Assembly: GCA_027575805.1 (NCBI GenBank)
Contig: JANBPU010000312.1
Coordinates: 1-17,795, forward strand
Length of the DNA stretch: 17,795 nt
Direction: 5' to 3'
DNA from: Mycoemilia scoparia
Taxonomy: Eukaryota > Kickxellomycota > Kickxellomycetes > Kickxellales > Kickxellaceae
Shown here: positions 9,831 to 17,413 of the stretch, one piece after another
Numbering within the stretch: the stretch's first letter is position 1
Layout of the letters: each line of letters starts with the position of its first letter
The notes under the pieces: generated by a model
What the model was told of the DNA's origin: nothing
Databases searched by the model: none
The model's input: only the letters and a program-made list of their open reading frames with translations
Position numbers and translations under genes: made by a program

Positions 9831-9968
9831 ATTTGGTCAGATTTCACAAGGCCTTAGTCAAAAAGGGCTCTCGGGAATTGTGTACGGAATAGCCTGTGGT
9901 TGAACCAAGATCTGAGGGCCCATTTCTGCCTACTTTGTAATTGACCACAAGCGAAATCTCACCATATA
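9831..9968 (+). repeat. M2 element copy 1
   Basis: It starts TTTGGTCAGATTTCACAAGG and ends with the inverted form CGAAATCTCACCATATA, so the two ends are imperfect inverted repeats. The interior has CCTTAGTCAAAAAGGG, shared with copy 3, and GAGGGCCCATTTCTGCC, shared with copies 2 and 4. It is non-coding. Confidence 0.75.
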
Positions 9969-10207
9969 CATTTTTGCGCTGTAGATCACAGGTTCTTTTT
10001 AAAAAAATATTTTACACATAATGCCAACACCAAAGTCACATTTGGCTGTTTGGTCAATTTAAAACATATAAACAATGTGTAAAGTTTTGTAGGTTTTTAC
10101 AAATTTTATTGGAGTTTTTTGGCGTTGAAATAATAAAAATTGTAGTTTAACGAATGTTCCTATAGGCTGTAGGGATATTTGTTGAGAGATAGTATTGACT
10201 GAATTCC

Positions 10208-10215
10208 TATATAAA
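10208..10215 (+). promoter_or_regulatory. TATA box of orphan gene 1 of the tandem pair
   Basis: TATATAAA about 190 bases upstream of the ATG at 10406, followed by a CT-rich leader and a (CA)n run at 10300-10317. The spacing to the ATG implies a long 5' leader. Confidence 0.55.
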
Positions 10216-10405
10216 CCATCATTCTATTTCCACTCCCAAAGGTAGTTCCTTATCACACATCCTCCTCCTTCACCTCCTCCTTCCCTCCATAATCAACATC
10301 ACACACACACACACACAGCGTACAGAGACCTTAGTGATAGTAGCAACTCTCTACCATCACCCAGACCACGCCACAAAAAACCAAGAAGCGCCTGTATTAT
10401 CAGCA

Positions 10406-10843
10406 ATGTCTTTTGATCCAAAGATATTCAAAGTCATCGCTACAAACAATAGCACAGTTAGTGACAAAGAGCTCAATGATTTCTTTGATGTACTTTCCAA
10501 TAACCTAAACTCACAAAAAAACCCAATGCATTATAGAACGTTGGCAACTTCAGTCAGTAAAAACAAAAAAAAACATGAAAATGACGAGGATATTTTTCCG
10601 AAGTTTGACAAAAAGGGTGTTCCCTATATCTATATAGTAAGAAAGAATCAGACTTCAGATGTTGTTCCTTTATATAAAAAAGGGCTGACTGTTGGTCAGG
10701 TGCTTGATGGTGTGAAATTCGTGATGCTCGGTAGAGAGAAAGGTCAGAATGAGATTACGGTTTATTGGTCTCTTTACAAGTCAGAATTTGTAGAGTATGC
10801 TGACTTTAATACTATAAGTTTTAGGTATTGGGTTCGAAAATAA
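10406..10843 (+). CDS. Unrecognised 145-residue protein, tandem paralogue 1
   Basis: The frame is open further upstream, but the first ATG is at 10406. That start gives 145 residues, exactly the length of the neighbour at 11643, which supports it. The two proteins share SxNNLNSxxNPM (around residues 31-41). From Gly71 onward they align without gaps: G-V/I-P-Y-x-Y, then GLTVxQVL (93-100), KFVMxxREKGQN (104-115) and EFV (127-129). Here residues 52-61 form a Lys/Asp-rich insertion. No signal peptide, membrane segment or catalytic motif is visible. It is a soluble alpha/beta-type protein of unknown role. An AATAAA signal lies at 10955-10960. Confidence 0.8.
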   Translation: MSFDPKIFKVIATNNSTVSDKELNDFFDVLSNNLNSQKNPMHYRTLATSVSKNKKKHENDEDIFPKFDKKGVPYIYIVRKNQTSDVVPLYKKGLTVGQVLDGVKFVMLGREKGQNEITVYWSLYKSEFVEYADFNTISFRYWVRK

Positions 10844-11257
10844 ACCCACCCAGTATACAATATATGCCGTATGCTGTGTTTTTGTATGATTGTAGTTTTG
10901 GTTTTATTGGAGGATATGTGATGATTTAGAGCTTTTTTTTCTCTGTTGATATACAATAAAATAATGTTATAACAGAATAATAAATATAGACATATATTAT
11001 TTTATGCTTGAATGCAGTTGCTTAGTATATATCATTTATATTTTTTTTAAAAGAGTTTTGTTATTGAATATGATAGTATAATAATTTAGGGAGATGGCTC
11101 TGAAATCATTCTACAGGAGTTAGTATGTCATACATGCTCACTAACACACTCATTCGTGGAATTTGTACACTCAAAGTATCAATAATTATTATCGCAATTT
11201 ATAGTGATAATATTTTCTTTCTTTGGATTTTGAGTTATAAGTTGACATGGTTCGACC
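10844..11257. other. Spacer between the two tandem paralogues
   Basis: It holds the 3' UTR and AATAAA (10955-10960) of the first paralogue, then AT-rich sequence with no recognised gene. Confidence 0.45.
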
Positions 11258-11453
11258 TATTTAAACCAAAATTTGTATACATTATGTAAATTTTACAAAT
11301 TTTTTGGACTACAATTTTTTGTTACAAATAATTTTCAGCCGCAAAATGGTTCAAATAATCGTTTATGTAAGTGTGACAAAAGAAAAATTGTTATCATTGA
11401 CCAATTTGGTTTTTTGAGATATATATATATATATATATTTCTGGTTGGAATTC

Positions 11454-11460
11454 TATTTAA
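11454..11460 (+). promoter_or_regulatory. TATA-like box of orphan gene 2 of the tandem pair
   Basis: TATTTAA in the context GGAATTCTATTTAATCC, at the position matching GAATTCCTATATAAACC in the first unit. It lies just after a (TA)n run at 11419-11438. Confidence 0.45.
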
Positions 11461-11642
11461 TCCCCCACCCAACTCCATTATCATTTCCAAAGATAGTTTT
11501 CTCATTCCTCTTTCATCTTCCACAAATTATCATTCCACACCAAATACAGCAACAGCAATAGCAACGAGTAGCAATAGTATCAATCCTCTACCGTTTCCCA
11601 GACCACATCCCACTAAAAACAAACCAACCAAATCAGGCAAAC

Positions 11643-12080
11643 ATGGGATCTCCAGGCTCGTTTACTTTCAGTGTGGATTTATTTGAGGTTACTTTCGTAA
11701 CACTTGAAAAAGCAGTCTCCCCTGACGAAGTCTCATCCTTCTATGACATACTCCAGAATAATCTCAACTCAACTGACAACCCAATGCGATCAACCAAGTT
11801 GGAAACTCTGGTATCTAGCAATGAGAGCTTTTTTCCAAAATCTAATAACAATGGTATTCCCTATGTCTATAGTATAGAGATGTATGAGGAGCCATGTTAT
11901 TGTTCTTTGTCGGATAGTGGGTTGACTGTGGCCCAAGTGCTTGAAAACATAAAGTTTGTGATGTTTTCTAGGGAGATTGGTCAGAATGCGATCAATGTTC
12001 TACTCACTCTTTGCCCATTGGAATTCGTTATGAATAATGCTGTAAGCGAAACCAAAACTATTGCATATTTTGTTGATTGA
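11643..12080 (+). CDS. Unrecognised 145-residue protein, tandem paralogue 2
   Basis: The ATG at 11643 gives 145 residues. An open frame reaches further upstream through the leader in another phase and is not used. Shared with paralogue 1: VSPDEVSSFYDILQNNLNS (25-43), FFPKS (63-67), GIPYVY (71-76), GLTVAQVL (93-100), KFVMFSREIGQN (104-115) and LEFV (126-129). Differences concentrate at the N-terminus, at the acidic or Lys-rich middle, and in the last 15 residues. Two cysteines (85, 87) are absent from paralogue 1. There is no signal peptide or membrane segment. It shares the 3' motif ATACAATAAA with paralogue 1. Function unknown. Confidence 0.8.
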   Translation: MGSPGSFTFSVDLFEVTFVTLEKAVSPDEVSSFYDILQNNLNSTDNPMRSTKLETLVSSNESFFPKSNNNGIPYVYSIEMYEEPCYCSLSDSGLTVAQVLENIKFVMFSREIGQNAINVLLTLCPLEFVMNNAVSETKTIAYFVD

Positions 12081-12190
12081 TGTTTATTTTTTTGTATCAT
12101 GTGTGGTTTGTTGGAGGGGGAAATGAGAGTTTGTTTTCTTTTCCTCTTTGTTAATACAATAAACAAGTGTTATAAAAGAATAACTACTGT

Positions 12191-12726
12191 TTGTTATGAA
12201 ACTGTGTTGCATAAAGTGGCATATGTAAATATCATCATTTAAATTAAACTAGACAGATATTTGTAAATAAAGATGGATTTCGATTTATCTTGATAAAAGA
12301 AATTCCAGTAAAGATTTTGGCTTATCCAAATGTTAAAACAATACTTTGAGCAATTTTTTGGTATTCTGGAACTTTTCCGATATATGCATCCAATATCCAA
12401 AGGTATAAATACATCTGACAGGCACGCAAAAGACAATATTTATTATATCCATGCAGGAGTTGAAACCATTTACGGAAACACCGAATGTTTGCCCCTCAAT
12501 TGCCCCGAATGACTCCTTGAATTGATTGTTATTAACAACAGAGTATATGCACATTTATAATGGTCGTGAGAAAAAAGCATTACAATAGTCTGTCAAGAAT
12601 TGAGGTGCTGATGATGATTTGTGCACCAGATGATTTCCAGAATGTCGATTCAAAAATAGATCTGGGGAGAAATCTTTTGTATTTATAATATGAGCTTTAC
12701 AACGCAGATATTTTTAGGCGTGTTTG
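12191..12726. other. Intergenic with short open frames, no supported gene
   Basis: Open frames at 12330-12512 (+) and 12333-12554 (-) overlap each other. The minus one begins with a protein-like stretch but has no convincing promoter or splice sites. It may be a decayed gene remnant, but I cannot show that. Confidence 0.4.
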
Positions 12727-12889
12727 TATATGGCAAGGTTTCACCAGTGATTGAATAATCTATGGTAGTAGTAGTAGGCAGAAATGGGTTCTCATCATCA
12801 GATTTTGGCACAATCACCAGCCATCCCATATGCAGCTACTCCTGGGGACCCACCATTTTGCACAACGCCTTGTGAACTTTGGCCATGTA
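12727..12889 (-). repeat. M2 element copy 2, upstream of GST 1
   Basis: It starts TATATGGCAAGGTTTCACC and ends GTGAACTTTGGCCATGTA, which is its imperfect inverted form. The reverse complement matches copy 4 closely: GTGGGTCCCCAGgAGTAG, GCATATGGGATGGCTG and CATAGATTATTC. It ends about 55 bases before the TATA box of the first GST gene, so it could contribute promoter sequence. Confidence 0.78.
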
Positions 12890-12944
12890 TGTAAAAGTCC
12901 ACGCAATCCTAAAAGCAGCAGGGCAACAAGACCATGTGGTGTCC

Positions 12945-12952
12945 TATAAATT
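12945..12952 (+). promoter_or_regulatory. TATA box of GST 1
   Basis: TATAAATT about 130 bases upstream of the ATG at 13082. Confidence 0.5.
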
Positions 12953-13081
12953 CATAAACCAGGGGCAGATCGCCAACTTTACTCCTTGCCCTGAATATTA
13001 CGCAAATACTTTTCACCACAATTGTTTCCTCATCATCACCATTATCAATATTACCACTAGCCATACACTTTTGTACTTCCA

Positions 13082-13681
13082 ATGACAACTTCACCCAGCT
13101 ACGAACTTGTCTATTTCAATACTCCTGGCATATCTCAAATAATCAGAGCCCTATTGGATTTGGGTGGCGCTGACTGGAAAGAGACCAACCCCGAAGACTG
13201 GCCGTCTCTCAAGCCAACCATGCCACTGGAGCGTCTGCCGGTCCTTATTGAGCGCCAGGAGGGCAAAGAGGACTTGGTGATATCCGAAAGCAGTGTAATT
13301 GAACGCTATGTGGCTCGCAAGCTTGGGTTCATTTCTTCCGATCCTGCTGTTGCCGTTAAGCAGGAACAAGTTCGTGCCCAGTTTGATGATGTTACTTTTC
13401 TATGGATGGAGGCATATATCAAGAACAACGAGACTGCTCGTCCCCGCTTCGATGAGCTGATCAAGGTCGTTGTTCGCAAGCACGAGGAATTGCTCGAAAA
13501 GAATGGCAATAATGGCCATTATTTTGGCAACCAGTTGACTTACCCTGATATTTCAACGTACCTGATTCTTTCGGTGTTTAGGAAACAAGAGTGTGATGCA
13601 GAGTTTAACGAAGAAAAGGCACCCAACTTGAACAAGCTGCTTAAAGTTGTTGGCGATGAAATCGGTGCCAGAATAAAGTAA
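13082..13681 (+). CDS. Glutathione S-transferase, sigma-like (paralogue 1)
   Basis: Intron-less, 199 residues, typical GST length. The N-terminal thioredoxin-like domain (7-83) has Tyr7 in SYELVYF, the usual residue that activates the glutathione thiol in sigma, alpha, mu and pi classes. It also has the sigma-type W40-x3-K44 pair, cis-Pro53 in RLPVL, and Glu69-Ser70, which binds the gamma-glutamyl part. The helical C-terminal domain (90-199) carries the T153-Y-P-D156 capping box after HYFGN. The expected role is cytosolic conjugation of glutathione to electrophiles, or a related isomerase or peroxidase activity. It is closely similar to the GST at 15397. Codon use is richer in G/C than nearby sequence, suggesting good expression. 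It is bracketed by M2 copies 2 and 3 in the same orientation; copy 3 starts 17 bases after the stop codon. Confidence 0.93.
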   Translation: MTTSPSYELVYFNTPGISQIIRALLDLGGADWKETNPEDWPSLKPTMPLERLPVLIERQEGKEDLVISESSVIERYVARKLGFISSDPAVAVKQEQVRAQFDDVTFLWMEAYIKNNETARPRFDELIKVVVRKHEELLEKNGNNGHYFGNQLTYPDISTYLILSVFRKQECDAEFNEEKAPNLNKLLKVVGDEIGARIK

Positions 13682-13698
13682 ATAGTCGGAGATGTTGT

Positions 13699-13840
13699 GA
13701 TATGGTGAGATGTCGCTAGTGTTCAAACGTACTGTAGGCTGGTGGAGTAGGTCCTCGTATTCAGGCCCAATCACCAGCCATTTCATATACGACTCCTGGG
13801 GTCCCTTTTTGACTAAGGCCGTGTGAAGTCTGGCCATATG
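13699..13840 (-). repeat. M2 element copy 3, directly after GST 1
   Basis: It starts GATATGGTGAGATGTCGC and ends GTGAAGTCTGGCCATATG. The interior CCCTTTTTGACTAAGGCC is the reverse of copy 1, and CCAATCACCAGCCAT is shared with copy 2. Because it begins 17 bases after the stop codon of GST 1, the gene's 3' UTR and poly(A) site must lie within or beyond it. No AATAAA is seen before it. Confidence 0.78.
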
Positions 13841-14631
13841 GGTCTTGGTGGATTATAGCTATTGATTTATACTAGTTTTTTATAGTGCAAGGATATTCTA
13901 TCGAATATAATTAGTCACTCCGTCTCCATTGCATGATTACAGCAAGCCGATAAACATCAGCACATAGACAAACAGATACAACAAGATACAAGTATATTAC
14001 CTCAGAATCGGCCATTGCTATTATCATGTCGCCTAGAGAGCAAACACAACTACAGCATATTTGTTCTTCAGGCTTGTAACCGCCCCCAGCCCATTCACTC
14101 AGCCATTGCTATACTTGTTTCAAAAGAAAGGCCAAAGTACAGATTGGGTTAGGGCTGTTCAGGTGGCAATTGATTATCTTTTCTCCGCCAGTTTCTACTG
14201 TCAAAAATACAGATAAATGCACATGAGAAGCCTTAGCCCTCTCCTTTTTGTTTTGACAACAACGTTAGTTACTTTGACTGCGGTCACGGACTTCTATAAT
14301 AGTCCAGTCTAATTGTAAGCACCGCTTTTGCCTTTTGTGCTAGAGTCACGTGTGTGCACACATCTATGCCCCCTCACTGTTTCTCTTTTTGTGTTTGTCA
14401 AGCATATCATTATAATACAGCTCAAACAAAAATAGAGGGCAGTATATTCTTGACAAAGTATGTGGTCAAAGGCTGGGCTCTCTGACATATGTACACACAC
14501 ACAAGATCAAGAAATAAAGCAGCTAAACAGTTGAAGTGGGGTGGAATGTGTCGATGAGAAGAGTGAGAGATGTTTGGGCCAAAAGACAGTCACTCAAATC
14601 CACGCCAAACATCGTATAAACTGCCAAAGTG
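13841..14631. other. Intergenic between GST genes, nothing recognised
   Basis: Mixed-composition sequence with no supportable coding frame. The frame at 14309-14500 (minus) is short and without signals. Confidence 0.45.
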
Positions 14632-14783
14632 TATTTGGTCAAAGCTCACAAGTCTTTATGCAAAATTGTGGGTCCCCAGAAGTAGTTGCATATGGGATGG
14701 CTGTGATTTTGCCGTAATATGAGGGCCCGCCATTTCTGCATATCATAGATTATTCGATTACTAATGAAATCTTCGTAACTTCT
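14632..14783 (+). repeat. M2 element copy 4, between the GST genes
   Basis: It starts TATTTGGTCAAAGCTCACAA and contains GTGGGTCCCCAGAAGTAG, GCATATGGGATGGCTGTG, GAGGGCCCGCCATTTCTGC and CATAGATTATTCGATTAC. It ends near GAAATCTTCG, the decayed inverted end. Orientation is opposite to copies 2 and 3 and the same as copy 1. Confidence 0.72.
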
Positions 14784-15261
14784 TTGCAAGCATGGCAGTT
14801 CACAGAACTTTGCTTTCATTCTTATTCTCCATTATTATGTGTGGTTACAGCTCCAGAAAACCTATTCCCATATAATTTGATGACCGCAGCTCCATGTGTA
14901 TTGTAGTAACTAGCAGTGGAAAAGGCTGGGTGGAAAATATGCTTGCATAGACAACAAAGCAATAAATGGACAAAGTAATTTCTTGTTATTTACCTCCCAC
15001 CACCACCACCATTATTCCTGTAAAAGGGGCCGGCAATACAATGCAAACAACAATGATATGGCAAAACAAGTGAAAGATCGGCACTGCCACCATGGCTTTG
15101 CATAGTATGGAGAGGCGCACCGTAAGCAGTTCTCTGTTATTGTTGCTGCTTACATGTCAAGATGAAGGGCAAAAGAAAAGGCAGGCAAGAGGGCTGGGTG
15201 GTGTAGTGGGATTGATAGTTGGTCTATATTTGATAAAACTACAACAGCATACCAAAAAGCA
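14784..15261. other. Upstream region of GST 2
   Basis: Promoter region with an (ACC)n run near 14998-15011. The ATG at 15092 has a good context (CCACCATGG) and opens an 81-codon frame, but that frame spans the TATA box at 15262. It therefore cannot be on the same transcript as GST 2 and is not annotated as a gene. Confidence 0.45.
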
Positions 15262-15269
15262 TATAAATA
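15262..15269 (+). promoter_or_regulatory. TATA box of GST 2
   Basis: TATAAATA about 135 bases upstream of the ATG at 15397, followed by a CT-rich segment and a CCACCACC/AACAACAAT leader typical of an efficient 5' UTR. Confidence 0.6.
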
Positions 15270-15396
15270 GTTCCCACCTCTTGACTGATATTTTCTTTTC
15301 GTTACCAATCCCACTTCGCAAGAGTACTCGCAACTAAATACCTGCATTGTATCTTTGATCTCTTCCACCACCACCACCAACAACAATAACATCACC

Positions 15397-16017
15397 ATGA
15401 CTTCCGGATCTCCCAGCTACGAGCTTATCTACTTCGACTACACTGGTCTTGCTGAAATTACCAGGATAATGCTAACTCTTGCCGGTGCTGATTGGAAAGA
15501 GACCAATCCCGAAGACTGGGCCTCTCTAAAACCAACAATGCCATTTGAACATCTCCCAGTCCTAATTGAGCGCTCTGAAGGCCAACCCGACTTCATCCTA
15601 TCTGAAAGCGAAGTAATCGAGCGCTACATCGGTTACAAATATGGGTTTATTTCATCTTCCGATCCAAAGCTGTCAGCCAAGCAAGAACAGATTCGTGCCC
15701 AATTCAATGATGCGCGACTTATGTGGATAGAAATCCAATTCTATAATGGCGAGTCGACCCACCGTTCTCGTTTTGAAGACCAAATCAAACTGTTGGTTCG
15801 CAAGCATGAAGAAGTGCTTGAAAAGAATGGTAATACTGGCCATTATTTTGGGAATGAGCTGACTTACCCAGATATTTCGGCTTATGTTATTTTTGGGGCG
15901 TTTAAGCAGTTTGGATTTGATGCCGAGTTTACTGATGAAAAAGCACCCAACCTATCAAAGTTGATCAAGAATGTGGGAAAAATTGTTGAAGAGGCTAAGA
16001 TGAAAAAGAAGCAGTAG
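15397..16017 (+). CDS. Glutathione S-transferase, sigma-like (paralogue 2)
   Basis: Intron-less, 206 residues. The ATG at 15397 (context ATCACCATGA) is the first in frame; the frame is open upstream only through a Thr/Asn-coding leader. It has the same layout as the first GST: Tyr8 in SYELIYF, W41-x3-K45, cis-Pro54 in HLPVL, Glu70-Ser71, then a helical domain with NELTYPDI (153-160). The identical blocks DWKETNPEDW, SLKPTMP, PVLIER, VRKHEE, LEKNGN and GHYFGN show a recent duplication. It differs by five extra residues in loops, a basic tail (KMKKKQ), and altered residues along the helix lining the hydrophobic site (LMWIEIQFY against FLWMEAYIK). A different substrate range is therefore plausible. 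Expected to be a cytosolic detoxification enzyme. Confidence 0.93.
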   Translation: MTSGSPSYELIYFDYTGLAEITRIMLTLAGADWKETNPEDWASLKPTMPFEHLPVLIERSEGQPDFILSESEVIERYIGYKYGFISSSDPKLSAKQEQIRAQFNDARLMWIEIQFYNGESTHRSRFEDQIKLLVRKHEEVLEKNGNTGHYFGNELTYPDISAYVIFGAFKQFGFDAEFTDEKAPNLSKLIKNVGKIVEEAKMKKKQ

Positions 16018-16139
16018 TTGGTTGCAATTATATAGGAATGGTATTTGTAGGTGGGGTGCAGGTAATAATACTTGTGTCTTTTATATCGTTGTGTTGGTTT
16101 TTGAGTAATAATAAGTCATCTGAAATTTTTTTAAAAATT

Positions 16140-16280
16140 ATATGGGTAGTTATTTTTGAGAGGCCAAATGCTGATAGTGCATAACGAGGCATTGGTCAAT
16201 GAAAATATAAGCCTTGCCAATATGCAAGTTGAAACTGACATGCTAATAGAACTTAGCCCTTCAAAAATAATCACTCATAT
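16140..16280 (+). repeat. M1-ended element copy E with different interior
   Basis: The left end is TATGGGTAGTTATTTTTGAG, and the right end CCCTTCAAAAATAATCACTC then ATA is its good inverted copy. The roughly 100-base interior lacks the M1 core (no match to TTTGGCTGTGATT or CCTATAATCATTGG). It looks like a second subfamily using the same ends. Confidence 0.7.
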
Positions 16281-16437
16281 TGATACTTATTTTTATATTT
16301 AATATACCACCAAGTTTCATGTTTAAACTTTATTAAAAGATATTTCTGATCAAACAAAAATGTAACGCATTCTGGAAAAATGTTCAGAATTCATAAATGA
16401 CCTTGGACTATCAGAACGAGCGGTGATGATTATAACA

Positions 16438-16445
16438 TGACGTCA
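16438..16445. promoter_or_regulatory. CRE-type palindrome TGACGTCA
   Basis: A perfect TGACGTCA lies inside a longer imperfect palindrome (ATGATTATAACATGACGTCA then TCAT). TGACGTCA is the known binding site of ATF/CREB-type bZIP factors. No gene starts nearby, so regulation is only possible. Confidence 0.35.
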
Positions 16446-16564
16446 TCATATCAACAATTACTTTTCTCTTTTCTCTTTTATTGTTGTTTTACTATTCCTT
16501 ACCTTTTTATTTCTGTTTACTTTACAGAAGATCCTCAAATCATGATGTGACATATCCCTCTGGC

Positions 16565-16684
16565 ATATGGGTAGTTATTTTTGGTGGATGACCATCTACT
16601 AACAAATGGTGATCACCCATTTGGCTGTAGTTCCCCCTTTAATCGTTGGCCACCAGAAGTCACCCCTCAAAAATTATAATACAT
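16565..16684 (+). repeat. M1 element copy F, flanked by 11-base direct repeats
   Basis: Left end ATATGGGTAGTTATTTTTGG; core CCCATTTGGCTGTAGTTCCC, then TTTAATCGTTGG; right end CCCCTCAAAAATTATAATAC. The sequence TATCCCTCTGG occurs at 16553-16563 and again at 16692-16702, on both sides. Confidence 0.7.
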
Positions 16685-16702
16685 GTGTCTCTATCCCTCT
16701 GG

Positions 16703-16946
16703 ATAACCTATATAAAGAAACTAACTTTTATAGCTAACATTTTTTTCATCTATCTTATTCTTTAAATTCGTATTTATTTTTTAAAATAAAAACCATTATA
16801 ACGTACTTGACAGTAGTTATAAGTGTGCTATCAAACAGATATCACAAATGGCTTATAAAACGTAACTTTTGTTGTAAATAAATAAAGAAAAAAAAACTAC
16901 AAGAAAAATATTCTAGTAAAAGTTTGAAGTTAAATGATAATCATAC
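16703..16946. other. Intergenic, nothing recognised
   Basis: AT-rich stretch between M1 copy F and the tRNA-Glu terminator. No feature can be supported. Confidence 0.45.
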
Positions 16947-16951
16947 AAAAA
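16947..16951 (-). terminator. Pol III terminator of tRNA-Glu
   Basis: Five A on the plus strand (five T in the transcript sense), nine bases past the tRNA-Glu discriminator base. Confidence 0.7.
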
Positions 16952-16960
16952 TAAAGTTTT

Positions 16961-17032
16961 TTCCGTTACCGGGAATTGAACCCGGGCCGCCTGGGTGAAA
17001 GCCAGGAATCCTAACCACTGGACTATAACGGA
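16961..17032 (-). tRNA. tRNA-Glu (anticodon TTC)
   Basis: The minus strand gives a complete cloverleaf of 72 bases. The acceptor TCCGTTA pairs with TAACGGA. The D arm is GTCC/GGAT with loop AGTGGTTA, and the anticodon stem is CCTGG/CCAGG. The loop CTTTCAC carries TTC, and the T arm is CCGGG-TTCAATT-CCCGG. The discriminator base is A, there is no intron, and CCA is not encoded. Confidence 0.96.
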
Positions 17033-17177
17033 TTTCTTGAAATTTGTAAAAATTACCATTTTTATGTCCACTGATTATTTTTAGACATGTGATAGATTCT
17101 TTTGGAATCCATGCACAATAGCAGCTTGATTATGATTAATAGGTATGGTATAAATTATAATGAAACCCATTATAGGT

Positions 17178-17284
17178 ATATGGGCCATAATTTTTGAAGG
17201 ATAAATATGTATAAGGGAATCACAGCCAAATGGATGTCCAGTTTTACTAGTGAACTTTCACCCTTCAAAAATAATCACCCATCT
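17178..17284 (-). repeat. M1 element copy G
   Basis: Left end ATATGGGCCATAATTTTTG, then the reversed core GGGAATCACAGCCAAATGG and GTCCAGTTTTACTAGTGAAC. The right end is CACCCTTCAAAAATAATCAC then CCAT. The orientation matches copy A. The ends are good inverted repeats. It lies about 130 bases upstream of the ATG at 17414. Confidence 0.75.
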
Positions 17285-17413
17285 AATTGATTACTAATGA
17301 ATTATATATTAGCTAATTAACAACATAGCTTTAATGAAATTTTTTCAATTCAATGTTTTTTTGAAGAACTCTCTCTGATCTCTGATGATTTATTTATTTT
17401 ATAAGTATACAAA

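Larger units (their letters stand above)
10057..12190 (+). repeat. Tandem gene duplication (two units)
   Basis: Unit 1 (about 10057-10980) and unit 2 (about 11258-12190) match in order. Both have an upstream AT-rich block with TTTTTACAAATTTTATTGG or ATTTTACAAATTTTTTGG, a TATA-like box, a pyrimidine-rich leader, a 438-base intron-less gene, and a similar 3' end with ATACAATAAA followed by GTTATAA and AGAATAA. This shows that the whole transcription unit was duplicated, not only the coding part. Confidence 0.75.

Noticed and set aside
12333..12554. 73-codon minus-strand frame with a protein-like beginning
   Set aside because: It has a fully overlapping plus-strand frame, no convincing promoter, no splice partner and no paralogue in the window. 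A gene remnant is possible but unsupported.
15092..15337. 81-codon frame with a good CCACCATGG start upstream of GST 2
   Set aside because: It spans the TATA box of GST 2, so it is not part of that transcript, and its protein has no recognisable feature beyond a Leu run.
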